Shown piece by piece: positions 49,363 to 56,283 of a DNA stretch of 64,000 nt. A program made the translations under genes and the position numbers. Under the pieces are notes generated by a model. It saw only the letters and a list, made by a program, of their open reading frames with translations, did no database searches and was not told the origin of the DNA. The number at the start of each line of letters is the position of its first letter. Position 1 is the stretch's first letter. Location of the stretch: the NCBI GenBank assembly GCA_945878555.1, contig CAMDWI010000018.1:1-64000 (forward strand). The letters are read 5' to 3'. This stretch comes from Klebsiella pneumoniae (lineage in GTDB: Bacteria > Pseudomonadota > Gammaproteobacteria > Eutrophobiales > Eutrophobiaceae).

Positions 49363-50555
49363 TACATGTCTGGAGGATAAGGCAGGACATTGTCCCTGCG
49401 TTTTCTGAATAGCGGTTGTAACAATCGACGGTACGCCAGCGCAAGTCCGGTCCATACCAGAATAATACCGGCGAAGGAGACCAGCCCCGCGATTGTCTGC
49501 CCGGTAATACCCAGCGCCTCACCGGTATGCAAACGCCGGATCAACGCACGTGCCTGGCGCCCGGCAGACTGATCGGCGAACGATTCAAACCGCACTACCT
49601 CACCGGACCGGGCATCCAGACTAAGACTGGCCTGCCTGTGTGGTTGACCACCGTCGCCGCGATCAATACTGAACACAACCGGATCTGACGCCCTGGCCGA
49701 AAAACGTATAGTGATCATGTTCCAGTCTTCCCGTTTTGCAGATGCGGTGTTGAACAATTGTTCAACAGGCAAGGTATTGCTCCCCTGTACATCCGTCTGA
49801 TCCGCAGACACTCGATTCGCATTATCTGTCCGTAAAGTGGCTCCAGGTGGTCCACCACGCGCGGGTGGCTGTTCACCAAACACCCGATAGACACTGTTAC
49901 TCGCCCACGGATAGGAAAACACCGTGGCTGTGGCAACCACGATAGCCAGTGGTATGGACGACCAGATACCAAAGACATGATGCCAGTTAAAATCGCGGGC
50001 CTTGCTGGAATTGTTTTCCGGATTGAAAGTCAGGCGTACCCTGAACATGACCCACTTCCACGTCCGGGGTAACCAGAGGTACATACCTGACAACACCAGA
50101 AACAGAAACATCAGATTACTCGCACCGGTAATGGCACGGGCCGTGTCACGACCGTCACCGGTAATATTGAACCAGCGGTGCCACTGCAGGACCAGACTGA
50201 AAAACGCACGTATCCCTTTTGCACCCTCTCCCAGCACAGCGCCGGTATACGGATCCAGATACAGGACAAGTCCGCGACCCAGGGCAACAGACAGCGGCTG
50301 CTCCGCATCTGCGTAAACGGTCACCGGAAATGGCCAGGCCTCCGGTTCGTGCTCACGAACGCTATTAATGATTTGATCAAGGGGCAGTCGTTGCGCCTGC
50401 ACACTGACGGGCGGCAGGGCGCTCCTGTCTGCCCAGGCGACCATCTGCCGTTCATAGGTCAGCAGTACCCCGGTAACCGACATCATCAGGATAACCACAC
50501 CTGCCGTAACACCACACAACAAATGACACCAGAAGATAAATTTACGTATCGCCAT
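49359..50555 (-). CDS. PepSY-associated membrane protein
   Basis: A 398-residue inner-membrane protein with about four membrane segments, typical of the PepSY_TM family: N-terminal FWCHLLCGVTAGVVILMMSVTGVLLTYE-type segment, a periplasmic region, WHRWF and HHVFGIWSSIPL histidine motifs, and a C-terminal membrane helix. Members resemble ferric-siderophore reductases such as PiuB and FoxB. It is directly downstream of piuC, so a role in reducing iron from the imported chelate is likely. Confidence 0.88.
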   Translation of the reverse strand: MAIRKFIFWCHLLCGVTAGVVILMMSVTGVLLTYERQMVAWADRSALPPVSVQAQRLPLDQIINSVREHEPEAWPFPVTVYADAEQPLSVALGRGLVLYLDPYTGAVLGEGAKGIRAFFSLVLQWHRWFNITGDGRDTARAITGASNLMFLFLVLSGMYLWLPRTWKWVMFRVRLTFNPENNSSKARDFNWHHVFGIWSSIPLAIVVATATVFSYPWASNSVYRVFGEQPPARGGPPGATLRTDNANRVSADQTDVQGSNTLPVEQLFNTASAKREDWNMITIRFSARASDPVVFSIDRGDGGQPHRQASLSLDARSGEVVRFESFADQSAGRQARALIRRLHTGEALGITGQTIAGLVSFAGIILVWTGLALAYRRLLQPLFRKRRDNVLPYPPDMY

Positions 50556-51245
50556 TTACACATCCGCCCACATACGCACCAGATTATGGTACAGCCCGGT
50601 CAGCCTGATCGAGACATCACTCTCGGGGTGCTGTTTGCCCAGTTGCTGGATGGCAATATCCAGATTGAACAACAGACTACGTTGGGTGTCGTCGCGGACC
50701 ATACTCTGGATCCAGAAGAAGGACGCGATACGCCGACCACGCGTGACCGGGGTGACCCGGTGCAGACTGGAACCCGGATACAACACCGCATGCCCTGCCG
50801 GCAGCTTCACGGAAGGCGTGCCAAAGGTGTCCTCTACAATCAATTCACCGCCGTCATATTCGTCCGGCTCGCTCAGAAACAGTGTCATCGACAGGTCAGT
50901 CCGGATCCGGTGTGGTGTGCCTTTCACCGAGCGAATGGCATTATCAATGTGTGTACCGAAGGTCTGGCCGGACTGGTAACAATTGAACAACGGTGGAAAG
51001 ATCTTGAACGGTACGGCCGCCGCCATGAACAACAGTTTTTGCGGGAGTATGTTCAACAGCATATCACCCAGTTCCCGTGCTACCGGGTCATCCTCCGGGA
51101 GTTGCAGATTGTTTTTCACCAAAGTTGACTGATAACCGGCCGTAATGCGCCCGTCGGTCCATGCTGCCTGATCGAGTCTTTCACGAAACATCCGGACCTG
51201 TTCCGGTGTCAGTACATCGGGAATCTGTATCAACATATCGAACAA
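50556..51245 (-). CDS. piuC: PKHD-type Fe(II)/2-oxoglutarate hydroxylase PiuC
   Basis: A 229-residue dioxygenase of the PiuC/YbiX type. The metal facial triad is His99 and Asp101 in [10 protein letters not shown] and His162 in SSLHRVTPV. The [11 protein letters not shown] and ASFFWIQSM segments are family hallmarks. The gene typically follows a TonB-dependent catecholate receptor, as here, and may modify the siderophore or act in iron response. A GGAGG site precedes the ATG; its stop abuts the PepSY gene. Confidence 0.93.
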   Translation of the reverse strand: MFDMLIQIPDVLTPEQVRMFRERLDQAAWTDGRITAGYQSTLVKNNLQLPEDDPVARELGDMLLNILPQKLLFMAAAVPFKIFPPLFNCYQSGQTFGTHIDNAIRSVKGTPHRIRTDLSMTLFLSEPDEYDGGELIVEDTFGTPSVKLPAGHAVLYPGSSLHRVTPVTRGRRIASFFWIQSMVRDDTQRSLLFNLDIAIQQLGKQHPESDVSIRLTGLYHNLVRMWADV

Positions 51246-51262
51246 CCTCCAGACTACAATTT

Positions 51263-51302
51263 TCCGGAGAGCAGCCCGGCAATCGCGGACACGCTCTCCG
51301 GA
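51263..51302 (-). other. Long-range hairpin between the TonB receptor gene and piuC
   Basis: A perfect 10-bp inverted repeat TCCGGAGAGC/GCTCTCCGGA with a 20-nt loop fills the 66-bp spacer. No T-run follows on the minus strand, so it is not a standard terminator; it may reduce downstream expression or protect the receptor mRNA 3' end. Confidence 0.5.
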
Positions 51303-51311
51303 GGATGACTT

Positions 51312-53480
51312 TTATAAACTGAAATTCACACTCAGGATGACAGAACGACCTTCACCCGGAATTGAATGCCCTCCGCCGACACTGGCAAGATAGTCCTTGT
51401 CTGCGAGATTGGTCGCATTGACGCGGAACGACAGTCCCGGATTTACCACGTAGGACATCATTGCGTTATAGAGCTGATATTGCGGTGCCCTCCTGTCGTT
51501 ATTCGATGCACTGTATCGTTCATCTATAAACTGGGTACCCACTCCCAGCTCCAGCGCCGGGATCACCTGCCAGGTTGTCCACAAATTGAACGTATGTTGT
51601 GGTGTATTGGCCAGCGTGTTGCCGATCAATGCCGGATTGACCGATTCGGTAATCTCGCCATCCATAAAGGTATAACCGGCAATCACATTCCATGCCTCGG
51701 TCAATCGACCGACCATTCCCAGTTCAACACCCTTGACCACCTGCTCGCCGGACAGGACGGTCAGCGTACTGACCACCGGGTCGGTTTCACGCGCATTGGT
51801 CTTGGCGGTCCGGAACAAGGCGGCGTTGAGAAACAGGTGTTGATCCAGCAACTCCCATTTGGTACCGAGCTCCATCGTCTTGCTCTGCTCGGGGTCTATT
51901 GCGGCCAGACTGGTCGTCGTCAGCGTCAGTCCTTCACCCGAGGGATTGAACGAGGTGCCATAACCGGCATAGACGCTGCCATAGTCGACAGGCTTGTACA
52001 CCAGGCTGCCCTGATAACTTAACTCCTTGTCGGTCCTGCTAAATTCGGTATCCACACCTGCGGCTGATGTCGTTGTATATACCAGTCTGAATCTGTCCCA
52101 GCGCAGTCCGGCAGTGACCAGCCAGTGTTCGTTCAACGTCATCGTATCGGCCAGATACACACCGGTCGACAACCCGTCACTGCCAACCTTCGCACCGGTA
52201 CGTACGAGTGTGCCACCCCAGACATCCTCCGCATTGGGCTGATACAGACTGGTGTTCGGCTGGGCACCGGTATCCGTACGCGTATAATTCACTTCCCGCT
52301 CGTCACTGAGTTCAAGACCGGTAGCGAAGGAGTGCTGGACAGCACCCGTCTCATAATCCATCGTCAACGAAGTCAGGTTGTTGATTATCCTGTCCTCCTG
52401 ATCACGTGACTTCCAGTCGGTGCGCCGGATATCACTACTGCTTGTGTCAGTGGTAAAGCGCGGGGCGGTGATCAGCGAATCACGATCGGTATTACCCCAT
52501 CTGAGTTGATTGGAGACGACGATGTTGTCCGTAATCGCATGTTCAACCTTGGCCGTGACCAGGTCATTTTTTATCTTTTCATAGTCCCTTTCCTTCAGGC
52601 CATACCAGTTACTGTCATCGACCGGCGCTATCCGGTTTAAGTAAGGCATCAGGGTCGGATTCGTGGTCGTCGCGGGAATCCAGGGGATACCATAATCCGG
52701 GACATTGTCCTGCTGCAGACGGGAATAGCCCAGTGTCCAGGTCGTGTCCGTCCCCAGACCAAAGGCAATGGATGGGGCAAAGCCATAACGTGAATTTTCC
52801 GCGATATCACGACCAACCACATCGGCATCATGTGCGAGCAGGTTCAGTCGCACGGCTACAGTGTCCGTCAGCTGACGATTGGCATCCAGCGTGGCCCGCT
52901 GGTAATCCGCATTGCCAAGAGAGGCATTACCGTCGATGACATTTTCCGCACGTGCCGTCTTGCTGACCAGATTGATCGAACCACCGGTGGACCCGCGTCC
53001 GGTATAACTGGAGCCGGGACCTTTGGCGACCTCGACCTGTTCCAGGTTATACGAGTCGCGTGCATAGCCACCAAAATCACGCGCACCGTCGACAAAGATA
53101 TCGGTTCGTGCGCTGAATCCGCGGATGCTGAGCTGATCACCGGCCGGTGTCCCGCCCTCGCCGGCCTGCATACTGATACCGGGCACGTTGTTCAGGATAT
53201 CGGTCAGGCTGTCTGTGCCCTGGTCCTGCATGATATCGGAGGTAATGACATGTATCGTCTTCGCTGTGTCGAGCAGACTGGCGGTAAACTGCGGAGAGGA
53301 CAGATTGTCGGTCTTGTAGGTGTCGTTTTGCTGGCCGATGATATGGACTTCATCTATATCGCGATCGGACTGTTGTGCAAGGATCTGACCGGAGCTCCAG
53401 GTCGCCAGCGCGATTCCAATTGCCGCCTTTAATGTCACTACCGGGCGTGATGATGGTTTTAACTGTGTGTGTGCAGCCAT
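51312..53480 (-). CDS. TonB-dependent siderophore receptor (Fiu/PiuA-like)
   Basis: A 722-residue outer-membrane receptor. A signal peptide (cleavage near ILAQQ) is followed by the TonB-box region, plug domain (about 55-165) with LTDILNNVPGISMQAGEGG and SIRGFSARTDIFVDGARD, and a 22-strand barrel ending in VILSVNFSL with the terminal aromatic-type strand. Association with piuC and a PepSY gene points to catecholate siderophores (PiuA or Fiu class). Ligand unproven. Confidence 0.93.
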   Translation of the reverse strand: MAAHTQLKPSSRPVVTLKAAIGIALATWSSGQILAQQSDRDIDEVHIIGQQNDTYKTDNLSSPQFTASLLDTAKTIHVITSDIMQDQGTDSLTDILNNVPGISMQAGEGGTPAGDQLSIRGFSARTDIFVDGARDFGGYARDSYNLEQVEVAKGPGSSYTGRGSTGGSINLVSKTARAENVIDGNASLGNADYQRATLDANRQLTDTVAVRLNLLAHDADVVGRDIAENSRYGFAPSIAFGLGTDTTWTLGYSRLQQDNVPDYGIPWIPATTTNPTLMPYLNRIAPVDDSNWYGLKERDYEKIKNDLVTAKVEHAITDNIVVSNQLRWGNTDRDSLITAPRFTTDTSSSDIRRTDWKSRDQEDRIINNLTSLTMDYETGAVQHSFATGLELSDEREVNYTRTDTGAQPNTSLYQPNAEDVWGGTLVRTGAKVGSDGLSTGVYLADTMTLNEHWLVTAGLRWDRFRLVYTTTSAAGVDTEFSRTDKELSYQGSLVYKPVDYGSVYAGYGTSFNPSGEGLTLTTTSLAAIDPEQSKTMELGTKWELLDQHLFLNAALFRTAKTNARETDPVVSTLTVLSGEQVVKGVELGMVGRLTEAWNVIAGYTFMDGEITESVNPALIGNTLANTPQHTFNLWTTWQVIPALELGVGTQFIDERYSASNNDRRAPQYQLYNAMMSYVVNPGLSFRVNATNLADKDYLASVGGGHSIPGEGRSVILSVNFSL

Positions 53481-53564
53481 AATATTTCTCCTCGTCGAAT
53501 GAAAAGCTAAGGGATATGGCTGGCTAAAGCAGACTGGCTGGCTGAAAACTCCCGATGGGTAATG

Positions 53565-53753
53565 CTATTTTGTCAGTATCAATTTTCCCTGTTTGGTGAT
53601 GCGTAATTCATATCGTTCCGACTTGTGGTCTATCCATACTCTTTGTAATGCACCAAAAAGATCCGAGCTGCTGACCGTGTCGTCACAGACCTGAACACTG
53701 CGGATTTCCGCCGGTTTTTGCCTGAATTCAGTCTGTTCAATGTCCACGCTCAA
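53565..53753 (-). CDS. hemP: Hemin uptake protein HemP
   Basis: A 62-residue HemP-family protein ending in the signature RYELRITKQGKLILTK. The start is TTG at 53753 or the GTG two codons later; neither has a strong ribosome site. HemP genes sit in Fur-controlled iron operons and in some species act as regulators of haem uptake. It is upstream of the TonB receptor with a Fur-box-like site directly before it. Confidence 0.82.
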   Translation of the reverse strand: MSVDIEQTEFRQKPAEIRSVQVCDDTVSSSDLFGALQRVWIDHKSERYELRITKQGKLILTK

Positions 53754-53761
53754 ATCTTAAT

Positions 53762-53780
53762 AAGAATTGTTATCATTTGC
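53762..53780 (-). promoter_or_regulatory. Fur box candidate upstream of hemP
   Basis: On the minus strand GCAAATGATAACAATTCTT matches the 19-bp Fur consensus at 13 positions, including the central AATGATAA. A -35-like TTGAAA lies just upstream of it. It is 9 bp from the hemP start, so Fur would block this promoter when iron is sufficient. Confidence 0.65.
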
Positions 53781-53848
53781 AACTGGTATTTTCAAGCTCC
53801 TTCACCACCTATGCTTTGACTCACCCGGATGAAAGATCGAATCTACAT

Positions 53849-53877
53849 TTGCAATCGCCACATCGAACCTATATATA
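53849..53877 (+). promoter_or_regulatory. ssrA: Promoter of ssrA
   Basis: TTGCAA (53849-53854), a 17-bp spacer and TATATA (53872-53877) form a sigma-70 promoter. Transcription would begin about 53884, leaving a short leader removed by RNase P before the mature tmRNA 5' end at 53898. Confidence 0.7.
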
Positions 53878-53989
53878 GTAGGGAGTTTCTCCATATCGGG
53901 GGCGTATTGGCTTCGACGTGGGTCGCGAAACCTGAGAGGCATGCCGAGGGGTAGAGTACCTCGTAAATCCAACTACAAAAACCATAGTT

Positions 53990-54022
53990 GCCAACGACGA
54001 CAACTACGCACTCGCCGCTTAA
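53990..54022 (+). other. ssrA: tmRNA tag reading frame
   Basis: The resume codon GCC starts the tag ANDDNYALAA, followed by TAA. The ALAA end is the degron read by ClpXP. The upstream ATAGTT matches the conserved resume-site context. The E. coli tag is ANDENYALAA, one residue different. Confidence 0.95.
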
Positions 54023-54239
54023 TACCCGGTAGGGTGCCGTCAGCCTGATGTGTGCTTGTGAACTCAGATCCTGGCGTCGACTTCACAAGATCGCGATGAA
54101 GCCTGTCTGGAGTGGATTCGCTAAAACCTGACAGACTCGTTACCGGTTTTCCCTGCCTTTCGGGTAGCCGGTAATTAAATTAATAGAAAGGATACGCATG
54201 TAGAATCGAGGGCAGAGGGCTTGCGGACGCGGGTTCGAT

Positions 54240-54511
54240 TAACATATGGTCGCCTTTATCCGTAAGGGTAAAGTGAAAACGGGGCTCACATCGGTAAACC
54301 CTAAAGTCATGGGACTAAGGCAATACCGAGGGGTAAGTAGAAGGCTAACTTCAGACTTGCCCTGTAGAGACTCATAGACCTGCTGACCTGGCAACAGGCG
54401 AGCAGGCACTAGGATTCACCGGAATTTATTACAGGTGAATAACACGCCCCGCATCCTGTCTGACAGGATGAAGGTATAGTCCAGCCCGGTTCGAAAGAAC
54501 TGGAACAGCTG
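54240..54511 (+). ncRNA. Group I self-splicing intron in the tmRNA T-loop
   Basis: A 272-nt group I intron with no homing endonuclease frame. P1 pairs exon CGAT plus intron TA with TGGTCG, placing a U-G wobble at the 5' splice site. Core stems seen include GGGTAAG/CTTGCCC, CCTGCT/AGCAGG around a GCAA tetraloop, and CATCCTGT/ACAGGATG. P7 is formed by GACT in GTAGAGACTC and AGTC in the conserved AAGGTATAGTCC. P9 is CGGTTC-GAAA-GAACTG with a GNRA loop, and the intron ends in G (omega-G) at 54511. The 5' exon ends in U as required. Self-splicing is inferred from structure, not shown. Confidence 0.9.
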
Positions 54512-54561
54512 TCCCGCCGCCTCCACCAATAAGGGCCACCAGACTATCCGGTCTGGTGGCC
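54512..54561 (+). repeat. Direct repeat copy A: tmRNA 3' end plus hairpin (attL-like)
   Basis: The segment from the last T-loop base through the tmRNA 3' end and its downstream hairpin. About 45 of 50 bases recur at 55709-55757 in the same orientation. tmRNA 3' ends are known integration sites for phages and islands. Confidence 0.78.
54534..54561 (+). terminator. Hairpin downstream of ssrA
   Basis: A perfect 11-bp stem GGCCACCAGAC/GTCTGGTGGCC with a 6-nt loop begins 5 nt after the tmRNA CCA. It lacks a following T-run, but its position fits a terminator or 3'-processing signal. Confidence 0.6.
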
Positions 54562-54835
54562 AGATCTGAAACGTACTTAATTTACAGCACCCATTCAAAT
54601 GTTAATGGACGATTACCGATGGCATCGACATGTCTTCTTAATATGTCGAAAATCCTTGTTTAAATCGACATATGCCTGCATCACCCAGATATACACCGTG
54701 TAATGATATAATTTCGTTGCCGCCACAGGCTGACATCGAAGCACGGGTTATATATGACTTCAAGATAGCCAGGGCCGGGATATAAGAGAACAGATACTTA
54801 ACGCTGTAATTATTGATTGATATTCTGGAGGTAGC
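54562..54835 (+). other. Intergenic region with promoter-like sequence and TCGACAT half-sites
   Basis: No gene seen. TATAAT at 54707-54712 could be a -10 box for the DsrE-like gene, though no good -35 is visible. Three copies of TCGACAT or its complement occur within 45 bp (about 54624, 54643 and 54664), resembling an operator for an unknown regulator. Confidence 0.4.
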
Positions 54836-55189
54836 TTGAAAATTCTATTCATTCTGAATGATGCCCCGTACGGATCAGAAAAAACCTACAATGCACTTCG
54901 CATGGCAATGGCACTACAGAAAGAACATCCGGAGACCAAGGTTAATATCTTTTTAATGGCAGATGCCGTCACTGCCGCACTTGCCAACCAGAAAACACCG
55001 GATGGTTATTACAATACTGAACGGATGCTGAAGGCCGTTATCCATAAAGGCGGAGAAATCCAGCTTTGCGGAACCTGCTGTGATGCAAGAGGAATCAAAT
55101 CACTCCCTCTGATCGAGGGTGTCAATGTCGGAACCATGAGTATACTGGCGCAATGGACGGTAGATGCTGATAAAACGCTGGTATTTTAG
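54836..55189 (+). CDS. DsrE/DsrF-like sulfur-relay family protein
   Basis: A 117-residue protein with a TTG start (MKILFILNDAPYG) set by a strong GGAGGT site 3 nt upstream. The fold signature is the N-terminal strand-loop ILFILNDAPYGSEKTYNAL and the cysteine motif QLCGTCCDARGI, where the conserved Cys of YchN/DsrE-like proteins lies. The family moves sulfane sulfur or has unknown roles. It lies inside the repeat-bounded segment beside ssrA, so it was probably acquired. Confidence 0.85.
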   Translation: MKILFILNDAPYGSEKTYNALRMAMALQKEHPETKVNIFLMADAVTAALANQKTPDGYYNTERMLKAVIHKGGEIQLCGTCCDARGIKSLPLIEGVNVGTMSILAQWTVDADKTLVF

Positions 55190-55203
55190 GAATTATTACC
55201 CTG

Positions 55204-55524
55204 ATGAATAATCATGAGAAACAATTAGCCGATTTGATTTACCAGTGGGCCAATCATGAAGATAAAGTACGACGGGTATGGGCCAGAACAACACGCACTG
55301 AATCTGTCAGCCATACCGATATAGCTGTTGAAATTGAACCGGTCAATGACAGTGAAGAAGAGCTTTTACTCTGGATGTCAAAGTTTGGCGACTGGCAGGC
55401 AGAGTTACAAAAACAAATTTCCGGGACAGTCCAACTGGAATGGATAGACCCGTATGCAAGCACTGGCGACGTTCATTGTCCTGATACAGGATATATACTC
55501 TTGTTTGAACGCAATCAGCAATAA
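55204..55524 (+). CDS. Nucleotidyltransferase-like small protein, degenerate
   Basis: A 106-residue protein, not firmly recognised. The segment VRRVWARTTRTESVSHTDIAVEIEP resembles minimal nucleotidyltransferases (pattern VxxVWLFGSRARG...DSDIDLAVE), but the catalytic Gly-Ser and the first Asp of DxD are missing, so enzymatic activity is doubtful. It starts 14 bp after the DsrE-like gene and is probably in the same transcript. No HEPN partner gene is next to it. Confidence 0.6.
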   Translation: MNNHEKQLADLIYQWANHEDKVRRVWARTTRTESVSHTDIAVEIEPVNDSEEELLLWMSKFGDWQAELQKQISGTVQLEWIDPYASTGDVHCPDTGYILLFERNQQ

Positions 55525-55708
55525 AACCTGTGGTGGATATGGGTTCATTCCAGATAAACATTTCACGCTACATACGGGCTTTATAGCCTCAAAGGCGTCA
55601 TACCAGGATCAGCATGACTTCAGGATTTAGTAGTACACTTAGTAGTATCAATGATACTTGAACTAACTTTTATATAATATATTCAAATAGTTATATCGAC
55701 CATTCAAC
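55525..55708 (+). other. AT-rich intergenic region, no gene seen
   Basis: This stretch is AT-rich compared with its surroundings. It contains a short inverted repeat AGTATCAATGATACT and duplicated TAGTAGTA motifs near 55628-55660, but no ribosome site or credible frame. It may be the degraded inner end of an integrated element. Confidence 0.4.
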
Positions 55709-55757
55709 TCCCGCCGCCCCACCAATATAGGCCACCAGACTATCAGGTCTGGTGGTC
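55709..55757 (+). repeat. Direct repeat copy B: displaced tmRNA 3' end plus hairpin (attR-like)
   Basis: TCCCGCCGCC-CCACCAATA continues into GGCCACCAGAC/GTCTGGTGGTC, matching copy A except for one deleted T and four or five substitutions. Immediately upstream, TTCAAC completes an intact T-loop (TTCAACT) but the 5' T-stem GCGGG is absent, so the tmRNA similarity ends inside the loop. It is not a working tmRNA. Confidence 0.78.
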
Positions 55758-55892
55758 ACATTTGTTTTAACGCCAGTCTCAGGGAGAGCAATATGGCAAC
55801 ATACACAGGGTTATTATCATTACAGTTTTTTTTAGTATCTCTCCATATGTTGACGGCTAAGAACTTTAGCATGAGCCCATTTAGATATAATT

Positions 55893-56011
55893 ATCCTCAC
55901 AAACGTAAGGATTTTTCAAAACCAGACCAGTTGACCAGATAATCCTTACAGTCAAAAGGATTTCTTGCAAAACACCCTGTCTGAGTCCAGAATCCTCATA
56001 ATCGTGAGGTT
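55893..56011 (+). promoter_or_regulatory. Three operator repeats upstream of hipBA
   Basis: Three inverted repeats of the form ATCCTYAC...GTRAGGAT start at 55893, 55942 and 55992, each 20 bp and spaced 49-50 bp apart. E. coli HipB binds TATCC-N8-GGATA; the half-sites match but the spacing is N12. The third overlaps the hipB ribosome site (GAGG), so a bound repressor would also block translation start. Autoregulation by HipB is inferred. Confidence 0.75.
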
Positions 56012-56016
56012 TTAAT

Positions 56017-56283
56017 ATGAAGATACCCATCGACAATGCAGCAACCATCGGCGAGGTGGTCCGCGCCAGCCGCAAGGCCCAGAAGATCCGACAGGACGAT
56101 GCTGCAGGTAGCATCGGTGTCAGCGAGAACTTTCTTGGCAAGATCGAGCGCGGTAGTGGTTCCGTGCAATGGGGAAAACTGTTTCAGGTGCTCGAAGGTC
56201 TGGGTATCCGGGTCGAGGTGGATGTTCCCGATAGCGTCGCCGTCTGGTTGAATGACCCTGCAAACAACCGGGACAAAACATGA
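56017..56283 (+). CDS. hipB: HipB-type antitoxin, XRE-family repressor
   Basis: An 88-residue helix-turn-helix protein: IGEVVRASRKAQKIRQDDAAGSIGVSENFLGKIERGSG is the XRE domain (about 11-48), followed by a short C-terminal strand region. It should bind HipA and repress the operon through the three upstream repeats. Its stop overlaps the hipA start (ATGA). Confidence 0.9.
   Translation: MKIPIDNAATIGEVVRASRKAQKIRQDDAAGSIGVSENFLGKIERGSGSVQWGKLFQVLEGLGIRVEVDVPDSVAVWLNDPANNRDKT

Larger units (their letters stand above)
53898..54528 (+). ncRNA. ssrA: tmRNA gene, interrupted in the T-loop by an intron
   Basis: The RNA opens with GGGGGCG, which pairs with CGCCTCC just before the 3' ACCA (7-bp acceptor stem), and then GTATTGGCTTCGACGTGGG, the conserved tmRNA start. 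The tag reading frame follows. The T-arm 5' strand GCGGG and loop TTCGAT end at 54239, and the rest of the loop and stem, T then CCCGC, resume at 54512. The 272 nt between are a group I intron. Without them the T-loop would read TTCGATT, canonical for tRNA. Exons are 53898-54239 and 54512-54528, giving a 359-nt mature RNA with encoded CCA. Its partner gene smpB is at 46.8 kb. Confidence 0.96.

Noticed and set aside
50178-51128. 316-codon plus-strand frame across the PepSY and piuC genes
   Set aside because: It spans two well-supported genes on the other strand and has no recognisable domain.
54416-54598. 60-codon minus-strand frame in the tmRNA intron
   Set aside because: It overlaps P7, P9 and the tmRNA 3' end; the sequence is explained by RNA structure, and it is not a homing endonuclease.
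55620-55680. CRISPR-like or insertion-sequence end in the AT-rich gap
   Set aside because: The repeats are too short and irregular, and there is no transposase frame or target duplication.
55709-55757. Second tmRNA gene
   Set aside because: Only the 3' 16-17 nt of tmRNA and the terminator are repeated; there is no acceptor 5' strand, tag frame or T-stem 5' strand.
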